The notes under the pieces: model-generated
Seen by the model: only the letters and a program-made list of their open reading frames with translations
What the model was told of the DNA's origin: nothing
The model's database searches: none
Position numbers and translations under genes: made by a program
DNA from: Collinsella sp. AF23-2
GTDB lineage: Bacteria; Actinomycetota; Coriobacteriia; Coriobacteriales; Coriobacteriaceae
Assembly: GCF_003459245.1 (NCBI RefSeq)
Contig: NZ_QRVG01000002.1
Coordinates: 62,001-126,000 of the forward strand
DNA length: 64,000 nt
Direction: 5' to 3'
In this document: piece after piece, positions 16,494 through 24,968 of the stretch
Layout: each line of letters opens with the position of its first letter
Numbering within the stretch: position 1 is the stretch's first letter

Positions 16494-17953
16494 CGATCAT
16501 CGGGGCGGGGCCCGGAAACCCCGACTTGCTCTCGCGTGCGGCGCTCGACGCGATCGACATCGCCGACGTGGTCATCGGCGCTCATCGCGCGCTTGTCGGC
16601 ATCGACGTGCCGCCCGACGTGGTGAAATGCGAGCTCGTGAAGACGGCGGACATCGTCGCCGCGCTCATTGATGCGGCGTCGTGGCAGCGCGCCGTGGTCG
16701 TGATGACGGGCGATGTGGGGCTGTTCAGCGGCGCGCGCCGCCTGATGGAGGCTCTCTCCGGCGACGCGCAGGTGGACGTGCACGTCATTCCCGGCATAAG
16801 CTCAGCGTCGTATCTCGCCGCGCGCCTCGCGCGTCCATGGCAGGATTGGCGCTTCGCGAGCGCTCACGGCGTGGCGTGCGACATCGTGGCCGAGGCCGAG
16901 CGCGCAGGTGAGCTCTTCCTCGCCACGTCGGGCGGGGAAGACCCCTCGCGGCTTTCGGGCGAGCTTGTGCAGGCGGGCTTCGCGGACGCGCGCGTGACGG
17001 TGGCCGAGCGCCTGTCGTACCCCGACGAGCGCATCACCTGCGCGACCGCAAGTGAAATCGCAGGTCAGACGTTCGACGACTTGAACGTGATGCTTATCGA
17101 GTTCGCAGGCTGCGCCGGGTCGCCTGCGGGCTCTAGCGCAGCCTCCGAGGCGCCGGCCGGCGCGTCTGCGCCCGCGGCGGCTTCTTTCGCGGCGGACTCT
17201 GCGGGCGCATTCCGCGCCGCGAGCTCCCGCTGGCCGTACGCTTCCTCGGGCATTCCCGACGAGCTCTTCATCCGCGGCGAAGTTCCCATGACCAAGCAGG
17301 AGGTGCGCGCCGTCGCGCTCGCGAAGCTGCGCCTTACCGCGACCGACACCGTGTGGGATGTCGGCGCCGGCACGGGGAGCGTGTCGATCGAGGCGGCGCT
17401 CGTCGCGCGAGCGGGGTCGGTATGGGCGGTCGAGCGCAACGCGGCCGGCGTGCGGCTCATCCGAGAGAACGCGGATGCATTCGGGTGCGGCAACGTGCAT
17501 GCGGTCCCCGGTGTCGCCCCCGAAGCGCTCGCGAAACTGCCTGTCCCCGACGCCGTGTTCGTCGGCGGGAGCGCGGGCGAGCTTCCCTCCATCGTGGAGG
17601 CGGCGCTCGAGAAGAACTCGCAGGTTCGCCTGTGCGTGCCATGCGTCACCGTTGAGACGCTCACCGAGGCGTGCGCGCTCCTCTCGGGTTCGCGCTTTAA
17701 GGGGTTCGAGGCGTGCCAGGTGTCGGCCGCCCGTGCCGAGGCTGTAGGCTCGCACCATCTTATGAAGGCGCAAAACCCCGTGTTCCTCGTCAGCGCGCGT
17801 GGTGCGGGCGCGGATGCCGAGGAGCTTGCCGAAGTCGGCGCGCTTGCTGAGTCGCCTGTCGGGGAGGACCTCTCTGTCGAGGGGAACCCATCCGTTGAGG
17901 TGGTCTCGCTTGCTAACTGCAGCGCCGCAGGTGGGGAAGGCGGCGCCCGGTGA
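16481..17953 (+). CDS. cbiET: Bifunctional cobalt-precorrin-7 C5-methyltransferase / cobalt-precorrin-6B C15-methyltransferase (decarboxylating)
   Basis: A fusion of CbiE and CbiT, like aerobic CobL. CbiE occupies about residues 1-205: IIGAGPGNPDLLSRAALD, MTGDVGLFSGARRL, VIPGISSASYLAARL. CbiT follows from about 258: FIRGEVPMTKQEVRAVALAK, then the SAM loop VWDVGAGTGSVSIEAA, and FVGGSAGELPSIVE. A linker of about 45 residues rich in Ala/Ser and an acidic, low-complexity C-terminus of about 50 residues are extra. The start overlaps cbiH by 13 bases; the stop overlaps cbiA by 4. Confidence 0.94.
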   Translation: MRKVTIIGAGPGNPDLLSRAALDAIDIADVVIGAHRALVGIDVPPDVVKCELVKTADIVAALIDAASWQRAVVVMTGDVGLFSGARRLMEALSGDAQVDVHVIPGISSASYLAARLARPWQDWRFASAHGVACDIVAEAERAGELFLATSGGEDPSRLSGELVQAGFADARVTVAERLSYPDERITCATASEIAGQTFDDLNVMLIEFAGCAGSPAGSSAASEAPAGASAPAAASFAADSAGAFRAASSRWPYASSGIPDELFIRGEVPMTKQEVRAVALAKLRLTATDTVWDVGAGTGSVSIEAALVARAGSVWAVERNAAGVRLIRENADAFGCGNVHAVPGVAPEALAKLPVPDAVFVGGSAGELPSIVEAALEKNSQVRLCVPCVTVETLTEACALLSGSRFKGFEACQVSAARAEAVGSHHLMKAQNPVFLVSARGAGADAEELAEVGALAESPVGEDLSVEGNPSVEVVSLANCSAAGGEGGAR

Positions 17954-19332
17954 GCACGTCCATCCCGCGCTTCATGGTCGCTGCGCCCTCGAGCGGGAGC
18001 GGCAAGACGGTCGTAACGTGCGCGCTCCTGCGCGCGCTCGCGCACCGCGGCATTGCATGCGCGGCCTTCAAATGCGGCCCCGACTACATTGACCCGCTCT
18101 TTCATCGCCGCGTCGTGGGCGCGCGCTCGGGCAACTTAGACGGCTTCTTCACCGACGCCCCGACGCTTCGCGCCCTGCTCGCCCGCGGCGCCGCGGGCGC
18201 GGATATCGCGGTGCTCGAGGGGGTCATGGGCTTCTACGACGGCATGGCGCCCGGCGTGGCCGATGCGAGCAGCTACCAGGTTGCGCGCGACACGGAAACG
18301 CCGGTCGTTTTAGTGGTGAACGGGCGCGGGGCGTCTTTATCGCTCGCCGCCGTAATCCGCGGCATCGCCGAGTTCCTGCCTTGTGCGAACGTGCGCGGCG
18401 TCGTGCTGAACAAGACGAGCGCCGCTGCCTGCGCCTACGCGAAGCCTGCGATCGAGAAGCACGCGGGCGTCGCGGTTTTGGGTAATATCCCCGCCGACGA
18501 GGCGTTCTCGCTCGAAAGCCGGCATCTGGGGCTTGTGACCGCCGAAGAAGTCAAGCAGCTCTCCGCGCGCATCGACAAGATGGCCGAGCTGGTGGAAAAG
18601 AGCGTCGACGTCGACCGCTTGCTCGAAATAGCGGCGACGGCACCCGATATCCGCGAGGATCCTTACCGGTTGGAGCCGATCGCGGGAGCGTGGCCCATCA
18701 TCGCCGTCGCGCGTGACGAGGCGTTCTCGTTCTACTACGAGGAGAACCTGCGCGCGCTCGAGGACCTGGGTTGCGAGCTGGCCTTTTTCAGCCCCCTGTG
18801 TGATAGCGAGTTGCCCCGGGGGACAAGCGCCCTCTATCTGGGGGGCGGCTACCCGGAGCTCCATGCGCGGCAGCTTTCCGAGAACGCGCTGATGCGCGAG
18901 GCGGTGCGGCGCGCGGTGGAATCCGGTATGCCGACGGTCGCCGAATGCGGTGGATTTCTGTACCTGCAGCGCGAAATCGCCGATAGCGAGGGGCGGCGCT
19001 GGCCTGTTGCGGGCGCCCTTGAGGGCGCAAGCGAGAACGGGGGAAGGCTGTCCCATTTCGGGTACGTGGAGCTCACTTCTCAACGCGACGGGCTCTACGG
19101 GCCGCGCGGCACACGCATCCGCGCGCACGAGTTCCACTACTGGCAGTCCACCTGCCCGGGCGGCGACTTCTGGGCGCAGAAGCCCCGGCGCGACAAGGGC
19201 TGGCCGTGCATGACGACCACCCCGTCCCTGGTTGCGGGCTTCCCGCATGTGTACTATCCTGCGAACCCCGACGTTGCGCGCGCGTTCGCGTCTGCCGCAG
19301 CGTCGTTCGCAGAGAGGAGACGGCATGGCTGA
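17950..19332 (+). CDS. cbiA: Cobyrinate a,c-diamide synthase
   Basis: Glutamine- and ATP-dependent amidation of the a and c side chains of cobyrinate. The 460 residues have two modules. The dethiobiotin-synthetase-like ATPase has AAPSSGSGKTVVTCALLRAL, FKCGPDYIDPLFH and EGVMGFYDG. The class I glutamine amidotransferase-like end has LYLGGGYPELHA and the nucleophile-bearing AECGGFLYLQ. The GTG start at 17950 overlaps the cbiET stop (GTGA). Confidence 0.95.
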   Translation: MSTSIPRFMVAAPSSGSGKTVVTCALLRALAHRGIACAAFKCGPDYIDPLFHRRVVGARSGNLDGFFTDAPTLRALLARGAAGADIAVLEGVMGFYDGMAPGVADASSYQVARDTETPVVLVVNGRGASLSLAAVIRGIAEFLPCANVRGVVLNKTSAAACAYAKPAIEKHAGVAVLGNIPADEAFSLESRHLGLVTAEEVKQLSARIDKMAELVEKSVDVDRLLEIAATAPDIREDPYRLEPIAGAWPIIAVARDEAFSFYYEENLRALEDLGCELAFFSPLCDSELPRGTSALYLGGGYPELHARQLSENALMREAVRRAVESGMPTVAECGGFLYLQREIADSEGRRWPVAGALEGASENGGRLSHFGYVELTSQRDGLYGPRGTRIRAHEFHYWQSTCPGGDFWAQKPRRDKGWPCMTTTPSLVAGFPHVYYPANPDVARAFASAAASFAERRRHG

Positions 19333-20467
19333 AGCAACTGAAACCGCGCTTGCCTGCATCCGCGAGGAAGTCGAGCGCGCGTTCTCGTCGGCGCCGGGCG
19401 CCGTGCTCGAAGCCGCGCTCTCCCGGATTGCGCCCGCAGACGAGTGCGCCCGCGCCGCCGCGTACGCCGCGTGGGACTCCATCGCGCACCCCTTGGGGGG
19501 ATTGGGCGACTTTGAAGACGCCGTCGCGCGTATCGCCGCAGCTCAGGGGAGCGCCGAGGTGGCCGAGTTTCCCCGTGCGCTCGCGGTATTCTTCTCCGAC
19601 AACGGGGTTGTTGCCGAAGGCGTGTCGCAAAGCGGGCAAGACGTGACGCGAGCCGTCGCGCGCAACATGTGCGAGGGGGCCACGAGCGCCTGTCGCATGG
19701 CGGCGTTCGCGGGTGCCGAGGTCGTGCCCGTCGACGTGGGTATGGCCCGGGGCATAGAAGACGCGCGCATGGTGCGCGCGAACGTGCGGCGGGGGAGCGG
19801 CAACATCGCGCACGGGTCCGCTATGTCTCGCGATGGGGCCGTGCGCGCGATCGAGGTCGGAATCGCCGTCGCGTGCGGGCTAGCCCGCGCCGGCGTACGC
19901 CTTCTCGCCGCGGGCGAGATGGGCATCGGCAACACGACCACCTCGGCGGCGGTGGCCGCAGTGCTCATCCGGACGGACGCGCGGAGCCTCGTCGGGCGCG
20001 GCGCGGGGCTCTCGGACGCCTCGCTCGCGCTCAAGCGCGACGTGGTCGAGCGCGCTATCGACGCGAACTCGCCCGATCCCGCCGACCCGATCGACGTGCT
20101 CTCGAAGGTGGGCGGCTTCGACATCGCGGCGATGTGCGGCTTCTACCTGGGGGCCGCGGCCTCGAAGGCGCCGGCGCTCCTCGACGGGGTCATATCCTGC
20201 ACGGCGGCCCTGTGTGCGGCGCGCCTGTGCCCCAACGCCTTGGGCTACCTCGTGGGCACCCACGCATCAAGCGAACCCGCAAGCCAGGAGCTCCTTCGCG
20301 AGCTCGGCATAAAGGCACCCCTCGACGCAGGCATGCACTTGGGCGAGGGTGCGGGCGCCATGGCGTATCTGCCCCTTCTGGATTCGGCGCTGCGCGTGTA
20401 CCGGGATGGGAAGACGTTCACGGCGACTGGCATGGCTGCTTACGAGCATTTCGAGGCCGGGAAATGA
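19325..20467 (+). CDS. cobT: Nicotinate-nucleotide--dimethylbenzimidazole phosphoribosyltransferase
   Basis: Makes alpha-ribazole phosphate from nicotinate mononucleotide and a lower-ligand base. Family blocks: VFFSDNGVVAEGVSQSGQDVTRAV (D-N-G-V), the substrate loop LLAAGEMGIGNTTTSAAVAAVL, GRGAGLSDASLALKRDVV, and the catalytic glutamate in MHLGEGAGAMAYLP. The 380 residues include an N-terminal extension of about 25 relative to short CobT proteins. ATG 19325 follows GAGGAG and overlaps cbiA by 8 bases. No genes for making dimethylbenzimidazole are in the window. Confidence 0.93.
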   Translation: MAEATETALACIREEVERAFSSAPGAVLEAALSRIAPADECARAAAYAAWDSIAHPLGGLGDFEDAVARIAAAQGSAEVAEFPRALAVFFSDNGVVAEGVSQSGQDVTRAVARNMCEGATSACRMAAFAGAEVVPVDVGMARGIEDARMVRANVRRGSGNIAHGSAMSRDGAVRAIEVGIAVACGLARAGVRLLAAGEMGIGNTTTSAAVAAVLIRTDARSLVGRGAGLSDASLALKRDVVERAIDANSPDPADPIDVLSKVGGFDIAAMCGFYLGAAASKAPALLDGVISCTAALCAARLCPNALGYLVGTHASSEPASQELLRELGIKAPLDAGMHLGEGAGAMAYLPLLDSALRVYRDGKTFTATGMAAYEHFEAGK

Positions 20468-21012
20468 CGGTGACGCTCGTCATCGGCGCCGCCGCGAGCG
20501 GCAAGAGCGCCTACGCCGAGTCCCTGTGCCTCGGGCGCGACGGCCCTCGCGTGTACCTGGCAACGATGGAGCCCTTCGGGGAAGAGGGCGCCCGCCGCAT
20601 CGCGCGCCATCGGGCGCTGCGCGAGGGCAAGGGGTTTTCCACCCTCGAGCGCACGCGTGACGTGGGCACTGCAGTGTCCGGGCTTCCGCGCGGCTGCACG
20701 CTTCTTTTGGAGGACGTGGGCAACCTGGTTGCAAACGAGCTTTTCGCGGAAGGCGGCTTGTCCCCACGTGACCCCGACGCTGCGGCGCGCGAGGTGCTCG
20801 GAGGCATCGAACGGCTCGCTCAGGCCGCTGCGTATACGGTGGTGGTCACCGTCGACGTGTTCGCCGATGGGATGCGCTACGATGAGGGGACCGAGGCATG
20901 GAGGCGCGCGCTCGCGCGCGTGAACGCGGGCGTGGCGGCGCTGGCCGACCGCGCAGTCGAAGTGGTATGCGGGATTCCCGTGTGGATGAAAGGCGAAGGA
21001 CCTACAAGGTGA
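20464..21012 (+). CDS. cobU: Adenosylcobinamide kinase / adenosylcobinamide-phosphate guanylyltransferase
   Basis: Phosphorylates adenosylcobinamide and adds GMP. The 182-residue protein has the P-loop VIGAAASGKSAYAE, the RIARHRALR segment carrying the guanylylated histidine, LLLEDVGNLVANE, and the C-terminal VVCGIPVWMKG. It overlaps cobT and cobS by 4 bases each. A second, degenerate CobU-like domain occurs in the cobC fusion two genes downstream. Confidence 0.92.
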   Translation: MTVTLVIGAAASGKSAYAESLCLGRDGPRVYLATMEPFGEEGARRIARHRALREGKGFSTLERTRDVGTAVSGLPRGCTLLLEDVGNLVANELFAEGGLSPRDPDAAAREVLGGIERLAQAAAYTVVVTVDVFADGMRYDEGTEAWRRALARVNAGVAALADRAVEVVCGIPVWMKGEGPTR

Positions 21013-21776
21013 AGATAGCTGAGGCAATCGGCGCGGCGTTCGGAACGTTCTCGCGCATCCCCGTCCCGAAATCGGCCTGGACCGATTTCGGATCAACCCA
21101 TGCGCTTGCCGCGTTTCCCCTGGTGGGCCTTGCGGAAGGCTTCCTCATGACGGCGTGGGGGCACGTGGCGAACCTGCTCGGCGTGCCCGCGACCATCGTC
21201 GCGGCCGTGCTCGTGGCGCTGCCTGTGGCGGTGACGGGAGGCATCCACCTAGACGGGCTCTGCGACACCTCCGATGCGCTTGCAAGTTGGGCCCCGCGCG
21301 AGCGAAAGCTCGAGATCATGCACGACCCGCGGGCGGGCGCCTTCGGGGTCATCGGTGTTGTCGTGTACCTTATTCTGCAGTTTTCCCTGTTCACCGCGCT
21401 GCCGCTTACGGCGGGGGCGTTCCTCGCGCTTCTGTGCTCGCTCGTGTTCTCCCGCGCGCTTTCGGGGCTCGCCGTTGAATGCTGGCCTGCCGCGCGGGCG
21501 GACGGCATGGCCGCGGGGCTCTCGCCTTCGAAGAAGCGCTCGGCGATCGCCGTGCCGCTTTGCGCTTTCGCTGCGGCTTCGGCTGCAGGGATGGTCGCGT
21601 GCGCTCAGGCCGTCGGCGCCCTTATGGCGGTGGCGGGGCTTTTGGCGCTCGCGTGGTACCGCCATGTTGCCCTGTCCCGCTTCGGCGGGGTGACGGGGGA
21701 TTTGGCCGGATGGTTTCTGCAATGGGCCGAGCTCGCGATGCTTGCCATGCTGGTGGCGGGGGGCATGCTCCTATGA
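21009..21776 (+). CDS. cobS: Adenosylcobinamide-GDP ribazoletransferase (cobalamin synthase)
   Basis: Membrane enzyme joining adenosylcobinamide-GDP and alpha-ribazole (phosphate). The 255 residues hold about six hydrophobic segments and the CobS signature GGIHLDGLCDTSDALASW followed by RKLEIMHDPRAGAFGVIG. GTG 21009 is required to overlap the cobU stop (GTGA) and gives the standard N-terminus with FSRIPVP. Confidence 0.93.
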   Translation: MKIAEAIGAAFGTFSRIPVPKSAWTDFGSTHALAAFPLVGLAEGFLMTAWGHVANLLGVPATIVAAVLVALPVAVTGGIHLDGLCDTSDALASWAPRERKLEIMHDPRAGAFGVIGVVVYLILQFSLFTALPLTAGAFLALLCSLVFSRALSGLAVECWPAARADGMAAGLSPSKKRSAIAVPLCAFAAASAAGMVACAQAVGALMAVAGLLALAWYRHVALSRFGGVTGDLAGWFLQWAELAMLAMLVAGGMLL

Positions 21777-22774
21777 TGCTCGTGGTAGGTGGCGCGCATT
21801 CGGGGAAGAGGACCTTCGTGCGCGAAAAGCTCGGGTTCGCGGCGGACGATTTCGTCGACGCGGCGCAGCTAGCGGAGGGCGGCGTGCCCGCGGCTTTTGC
21901 CGGCCGCGTCGCGTACCGTGCTGAGGAACTCGTACGCGCGCTCGACGCTGACCGGGCGCTCGAGTGGCTGATCGGCTTCGACGCAGTGATTCTGACCTTG
22001 GTCGGCTCGGGGGTCGTCCCTATGCGTGCGGAAGACGCCCAATGGCGCGAGCGCGCGGGGCGCTTGGGATGCGCGCTCGCTGCGCGCGCCGACGTCGTCG
22101 TGCGCATGACGTGCGGGATTCCCCAGGTCATCAAAGGAAACCTTGCCGATGCGCCTCGAGGGACGCAGGGCGTGGGCGCGCCTTTGGAAGTCGTCTTCGT
22201 GCGCCATGGTGCCACGGCGGGCACGGAAGACCATCGCTACAGCGGGGCGGGCACCGACGAGCCCCTGTCGAGCGCGGGCGAGCGCGCTTTGCGCGACCTC
22301 GCGTGCGCTCGTGACGTGTTCCGTGTTATCACGAGCGGCATGGCCCGCACCGACCAGACGGCGCGCATCCTCTTCCCGAACGCGGAGCTTATGGCGTGCC
22401 CCGGTCTGCGCGAGATGGATTTCGGTGACTTCGAGGGGCGAAGCGCTGCCGAGCTTAAAGAGAATGTGCGCTACCGCGCCTGGGTAGACTCCTGGTGCGA
22501 GACGCGCTGCCCGCATGGCGAGGGCAAGAGCGATTTCACCCGCCGCGTCGTCGCGGCGTTTCGGGAGGCGTGCGAATCGGAGCGCGCCCAGGGGAGTGGG
22601 CGCGCCGTCTTCGTCGTTCACGCGGGTACCGTGAAAGCGCTGCTCTCCGAGCTAGCTGTCCCGAAAATGGGATACTTCGACGTGCATACCGAGCCGGGCG
22701 GCGCATGGGCCGCCACCTGGGATGGGCGCTGCCTTCGCGACGTTCGCCCCGCTTCGGGGGGCGATGTCCGGTGA
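21773..22774 (+). CDS. cobC: Fusion of a degenerate CobU-like domain and alpha-ribazole phosphatase (CobC)
   Basis: A 333-residue two-domain protein. The N-terminal part (about 1-130) begins LVVGGAHSGK, a CobU-type P-loop, and ends with LVGSGVVPMRAEDAQWRER and MTCGIPQVIKG, which parallel the CobU C-terminal blocks. The RHR segment holding CobU's guanylylated histidine is absent. The C-terminal part (about 140-333) is a histidine phosphatase: VVFVRHGATAGTED, SSGMART-like ITSGMARTDQT, REMDFGDFEG and VVHAGTVKAL. It should remove phosphate from alpha-ribazole phosphate or adenosylcobalamin phosphate. The N-terminal domain may be an accessory nucleotide-binding unit. The start is ATG 21773 or 21776, overlapping the cobS stop. 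Confidence 0.85.
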   Translation: MMLVVGGAHSGKRTFVREKLGFAADDFVDAAQLAEGGVPAAFAGRVAYRAEELVRALDADRALEWLIGFDAVILTLVGSGVVPMRAEDAQWRERAGRLGCALAARADVVVRMTCGIPQVIKGNLADAPRGTQGVGAPLEVVFVRHGATAGTEDHRYSGAGTDEPLSSAGERALRDLACARDVFRVITSGMARTDQTARILFPNAELMACPGLREMDFGDFEGRSAAELKENVRYRAWVDSWCETRCPHGEGKSDFTRRVVAAFREACESERAQGSGRAVFVVHAGTVKALLSELAVPKMGYFDVHTEPGGAWAATWDGRCLRDVRPASGGDVR

Positions 22775-23748
22775 TGACCATTCTTGCCGTCGCCACCGGG
22801 TTCGCGGCCGACCTTGCCTTCGGCGACCCGCGCTGGCTTCCCCATCCCGTCGTCGCCATGGGGCGCGCGATCACGTGGGCCGAAGGCCGCCTGCGGGGCG
22901 CATTCCCGCAAACGTCCGCGGGCACGCGTGCCGCAGGGCTTGTGCTCGCCGTGGCGCTTCCGCTTGCGTGTGGGCTTTTGACCTGGGGTATCCTACATCT
23001 TTGCGGCATGGTTCACTCCGGCTTGCGCTTCGTGGCCGAGGCATGGGTGAGCTATCAGATTCTCGCGACATGCGAGCTGCGCCGCCAGAGCCTGGCCGTG
23101 GCCCGCGCGTTCTCGAAGGGCGGCCTTGTCGCGGCGCGCGAAGCCGTCGGGCTCATCGTGGGACGCGACACGTCTGTTCTCGACGAGCAGGGCGTCGTGC
23201 GCGCCGCCGTGGAAACTGTGGCGGAGAACGCGAGCGACGGCGTCATCGCGCCGCTTTTCTACCTTATGATCGGGGGTGCGCCCTTGGGCATGGCGTACAA
23301 GGCGGTGAACACGCTCGACAGCATGGTGGGCTACAAAAACGAGCGCTACATCGACTTCGGCTGCGCCTCGGCGCGCCTCGACGATGCGGTGAACTGGATT
23401 CCCTCGCGCTTATCGGCCTTGTTCATGATCGCCGTGTGCCCGATCGTCGGGCTCGACGCGCGTGGGGCGGCGCGCATCTGGCGCCGCGACAGGCGTCGCC
23501 ATGCGAGCCCGAACGCGGCGCAGACCGAGTCAGCGTGCGCGGGCGCGCTTGGGCTGCGCCTGGCAGGACCCGCGGTGTATTTCGGCAAGCTCGTTGAGAA
23601 ACCGACGATAGGCGACGCGTCCCGCGAAATCGAGTGGGGCGACATCGCCCGGGCGACTAGGCTCATGCTCGCCGCGTCCGTATGCGCGCTTGTCGTCTTC
23701 GGCGCCGCGCGCGCGGCGGTCGTGCTCGTCGTGGGGGCGATGGTATGA
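22774..23748 (+). CDS. cbiB: Adenosylcobinamide-phosphate synthase
   Basis: Integral membrane enzyme that attaches aminopropanol phosphate to adenosylcobyric acid. The 324 residues have the CbiB N-terminus (FAADLAFGDPRWLPHPVVAMGR), AAVETVAENASDGVIAPLFY and KAVNTLDSMVGYKNERY, with the DDAVNWIPSRLSAL segment. ATG 22774 overlaps the previous stop by 1 base; GTG 22771 is an in-frame alternative. Confidence 0.95.
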   Translation: MTILAVATGFAADLAFGDPRWLPHPVVAMGRAITWAEGRLRGAFPQTSAGTRAAGLVLAVALPLACGLLTWGILHLCGMVHSGLRFVAEAWVSYQILATCELRRQSLAVARAFSKGGLVAAREAVGLIVGRDTSVLDEQGVVRAAVETVAENASDGVIAPLFYLMIGGAPLGMAYKAVNTLDSMVGYKNERYIDFGCASARLDDAVNWIPSRLSALFMIAVCPIVGLDARGAARIWRRDRRRHASPNAAQTESACAGALGLRLAGPAVYFGKLVEKPTIGDASREIEWGDIARATRLMLAASVCALVVFGAARAAVVLVVGAMV

Positions 23749-24968
23749 GGGAAGACCACGCGGCGTCCCGGGCTGCCGGGGGAATCCTGCGCGCCCGTGC
23801 GCATGGGGGCAGCTGGCAATCGCTCGGCATCGCTTGCGAAGGGGGCGCCTCCGACCTCATCGACTTCTCGGTGAACGTGAATCCGGCAGGCCCATCCCCG
23901 CGGGCCGTCGCCGCAGCTTGCAAGGCACTTTCTCGAATCGACGCATACCCCGATAGGGAAAGCCGCGCCCTCGTTCGCGCCCTAGCGCGCGCCCAGGGCA
24001 TTCCCGAAGATACTATCGTCTGCGGCGCGGGCGCGTCCGACATCATCTGGCGGCTCGCCGCAGCGGTGCGCCCGAAACGCATCGTCGTGTGCGCGCCGAC
24101 GTTCTCTGAATATGCGGAGGCGGCATCGTACTACGGCGCTTGCGTGCAGGAGTTCCCGCTCTCCGAAGCGGACGACTTCGACGTGCCCGCCTCCTTCGCC
24201 CGCGCGATCGAGGGGCCGAGAGACGTGGCGTACCTCTGCAATCCGAACAACCCGACGGGGCGCCTCGTCGACCCCCGCGTGATCGATGCCGCGGCTTGCC
24301 GCTGCGAGCAGGTGGGCGCGCTGCTCGTCGTGGACGAGTGCTTCCTCGGATTTGCGCCCGACGCCCGCGAAAGGAGCGTGGCCACACGCGCCGCGTGTTC
24401 GCGCCATGTGGCCGTGCTCTCCGCATTCACCAAGCTCTACGGAATGGCGGGGTTGCGGTTGGGATATCTGATCAGCGGAAACGCCCAACTCATCGAGGGG
24501 ATTCGCCGGGCGGGGCAGGCGTGGCCCGTCTCCTCGGTCGCCGAGGCCGCTGGCATAGCCGCCCTGGAAGACGTCGAATACGTCTCGCGCACGCGCGATG
24601 TATTGGCGGGCGAGCGAGCGTGGCTTTCCCACGAGCTCTCCTCGCTCGGGCTTTCCGTCGTGCCGTCGGATGCGAACTTCCTTTTAGTCCGCACGCCGGC
24701 GAAAGACATCCCCGAGCGCCTGTATAAACAAGGGGTTTTGGTCCGCACGTGCGACTCGTTTTCGGTACTGTCCCGTTTCTGGTGCCGCGTCGCGGTGCGC
24801 ACGCGCAAGGAGAACGCCCGGCTTGCGATGGCGTTCAGCCGCGCGCTTCGGGCGGAAGGCACATCGGGCGAAGGCGAACCCGACGAACGGGGCGGCGCTT
24901 CTTGCAGCGGCGCTATGGCGGTCGCGGATGGCCGAGGCTCGGCGAAGGAGGTCGATACCCGTGGGTAG
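23745..24968 (+). CDS. cobD: L-threonine-O-3-phosphate decarboxylase
   Basis: PLP enzyme giving (R)-1-amino-2-propanol phosphate for CbiB. The 407 residues follow the HisC-like aminotransferase pattern: FSVNVNPAGPS near residue 43, CNPNNPTGRL, LVVDECFLGFA, and the PLP lysine in LSAFTKLYGMAGLRLGYL. About 45 residues beyond the usual end are Gly/Glu/Ala-rich, and their last codons double as the cbiP ribosome site. No threonine kinase (PduX) is in the window. The start overlaps the cbiB stop by 4 bases. Confidence 0.92.
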   Translation: MREDHAASRAAGGILRARAHGGSWQSLGIACEGGASDLIDFSVNVNPAGPSPRAVAAACKALSRIDAYPDRESRALVRALARAQGIPEDTIVCGAGASDIIWRLAAAVRPKRIVVCAPTFSEYAEAASYYGACVQEFPLSEADDFDVPASFARAIEGPRDVAYLCNPNNPTGRLVDPRVIDAAACRCEQVGALLVVDECFLGFAPDARERSVATRAACSRHVAVLSAFTKLYGMAGLRLGYLISGNAQLIEGIRRAGQAWPVSSVAEAAGIAALEDVEYVSRTRDVLAGERAWLSHELSSLGLSVVPSDANFLLVRTPAKDIPERLYKQGVLVRTCDSFSVLSRFWCRVAVRTRKENARLAMAFSRALRAEGTSGEGEPDERGGASCSGAMAVADGRGSAKEVDTRG

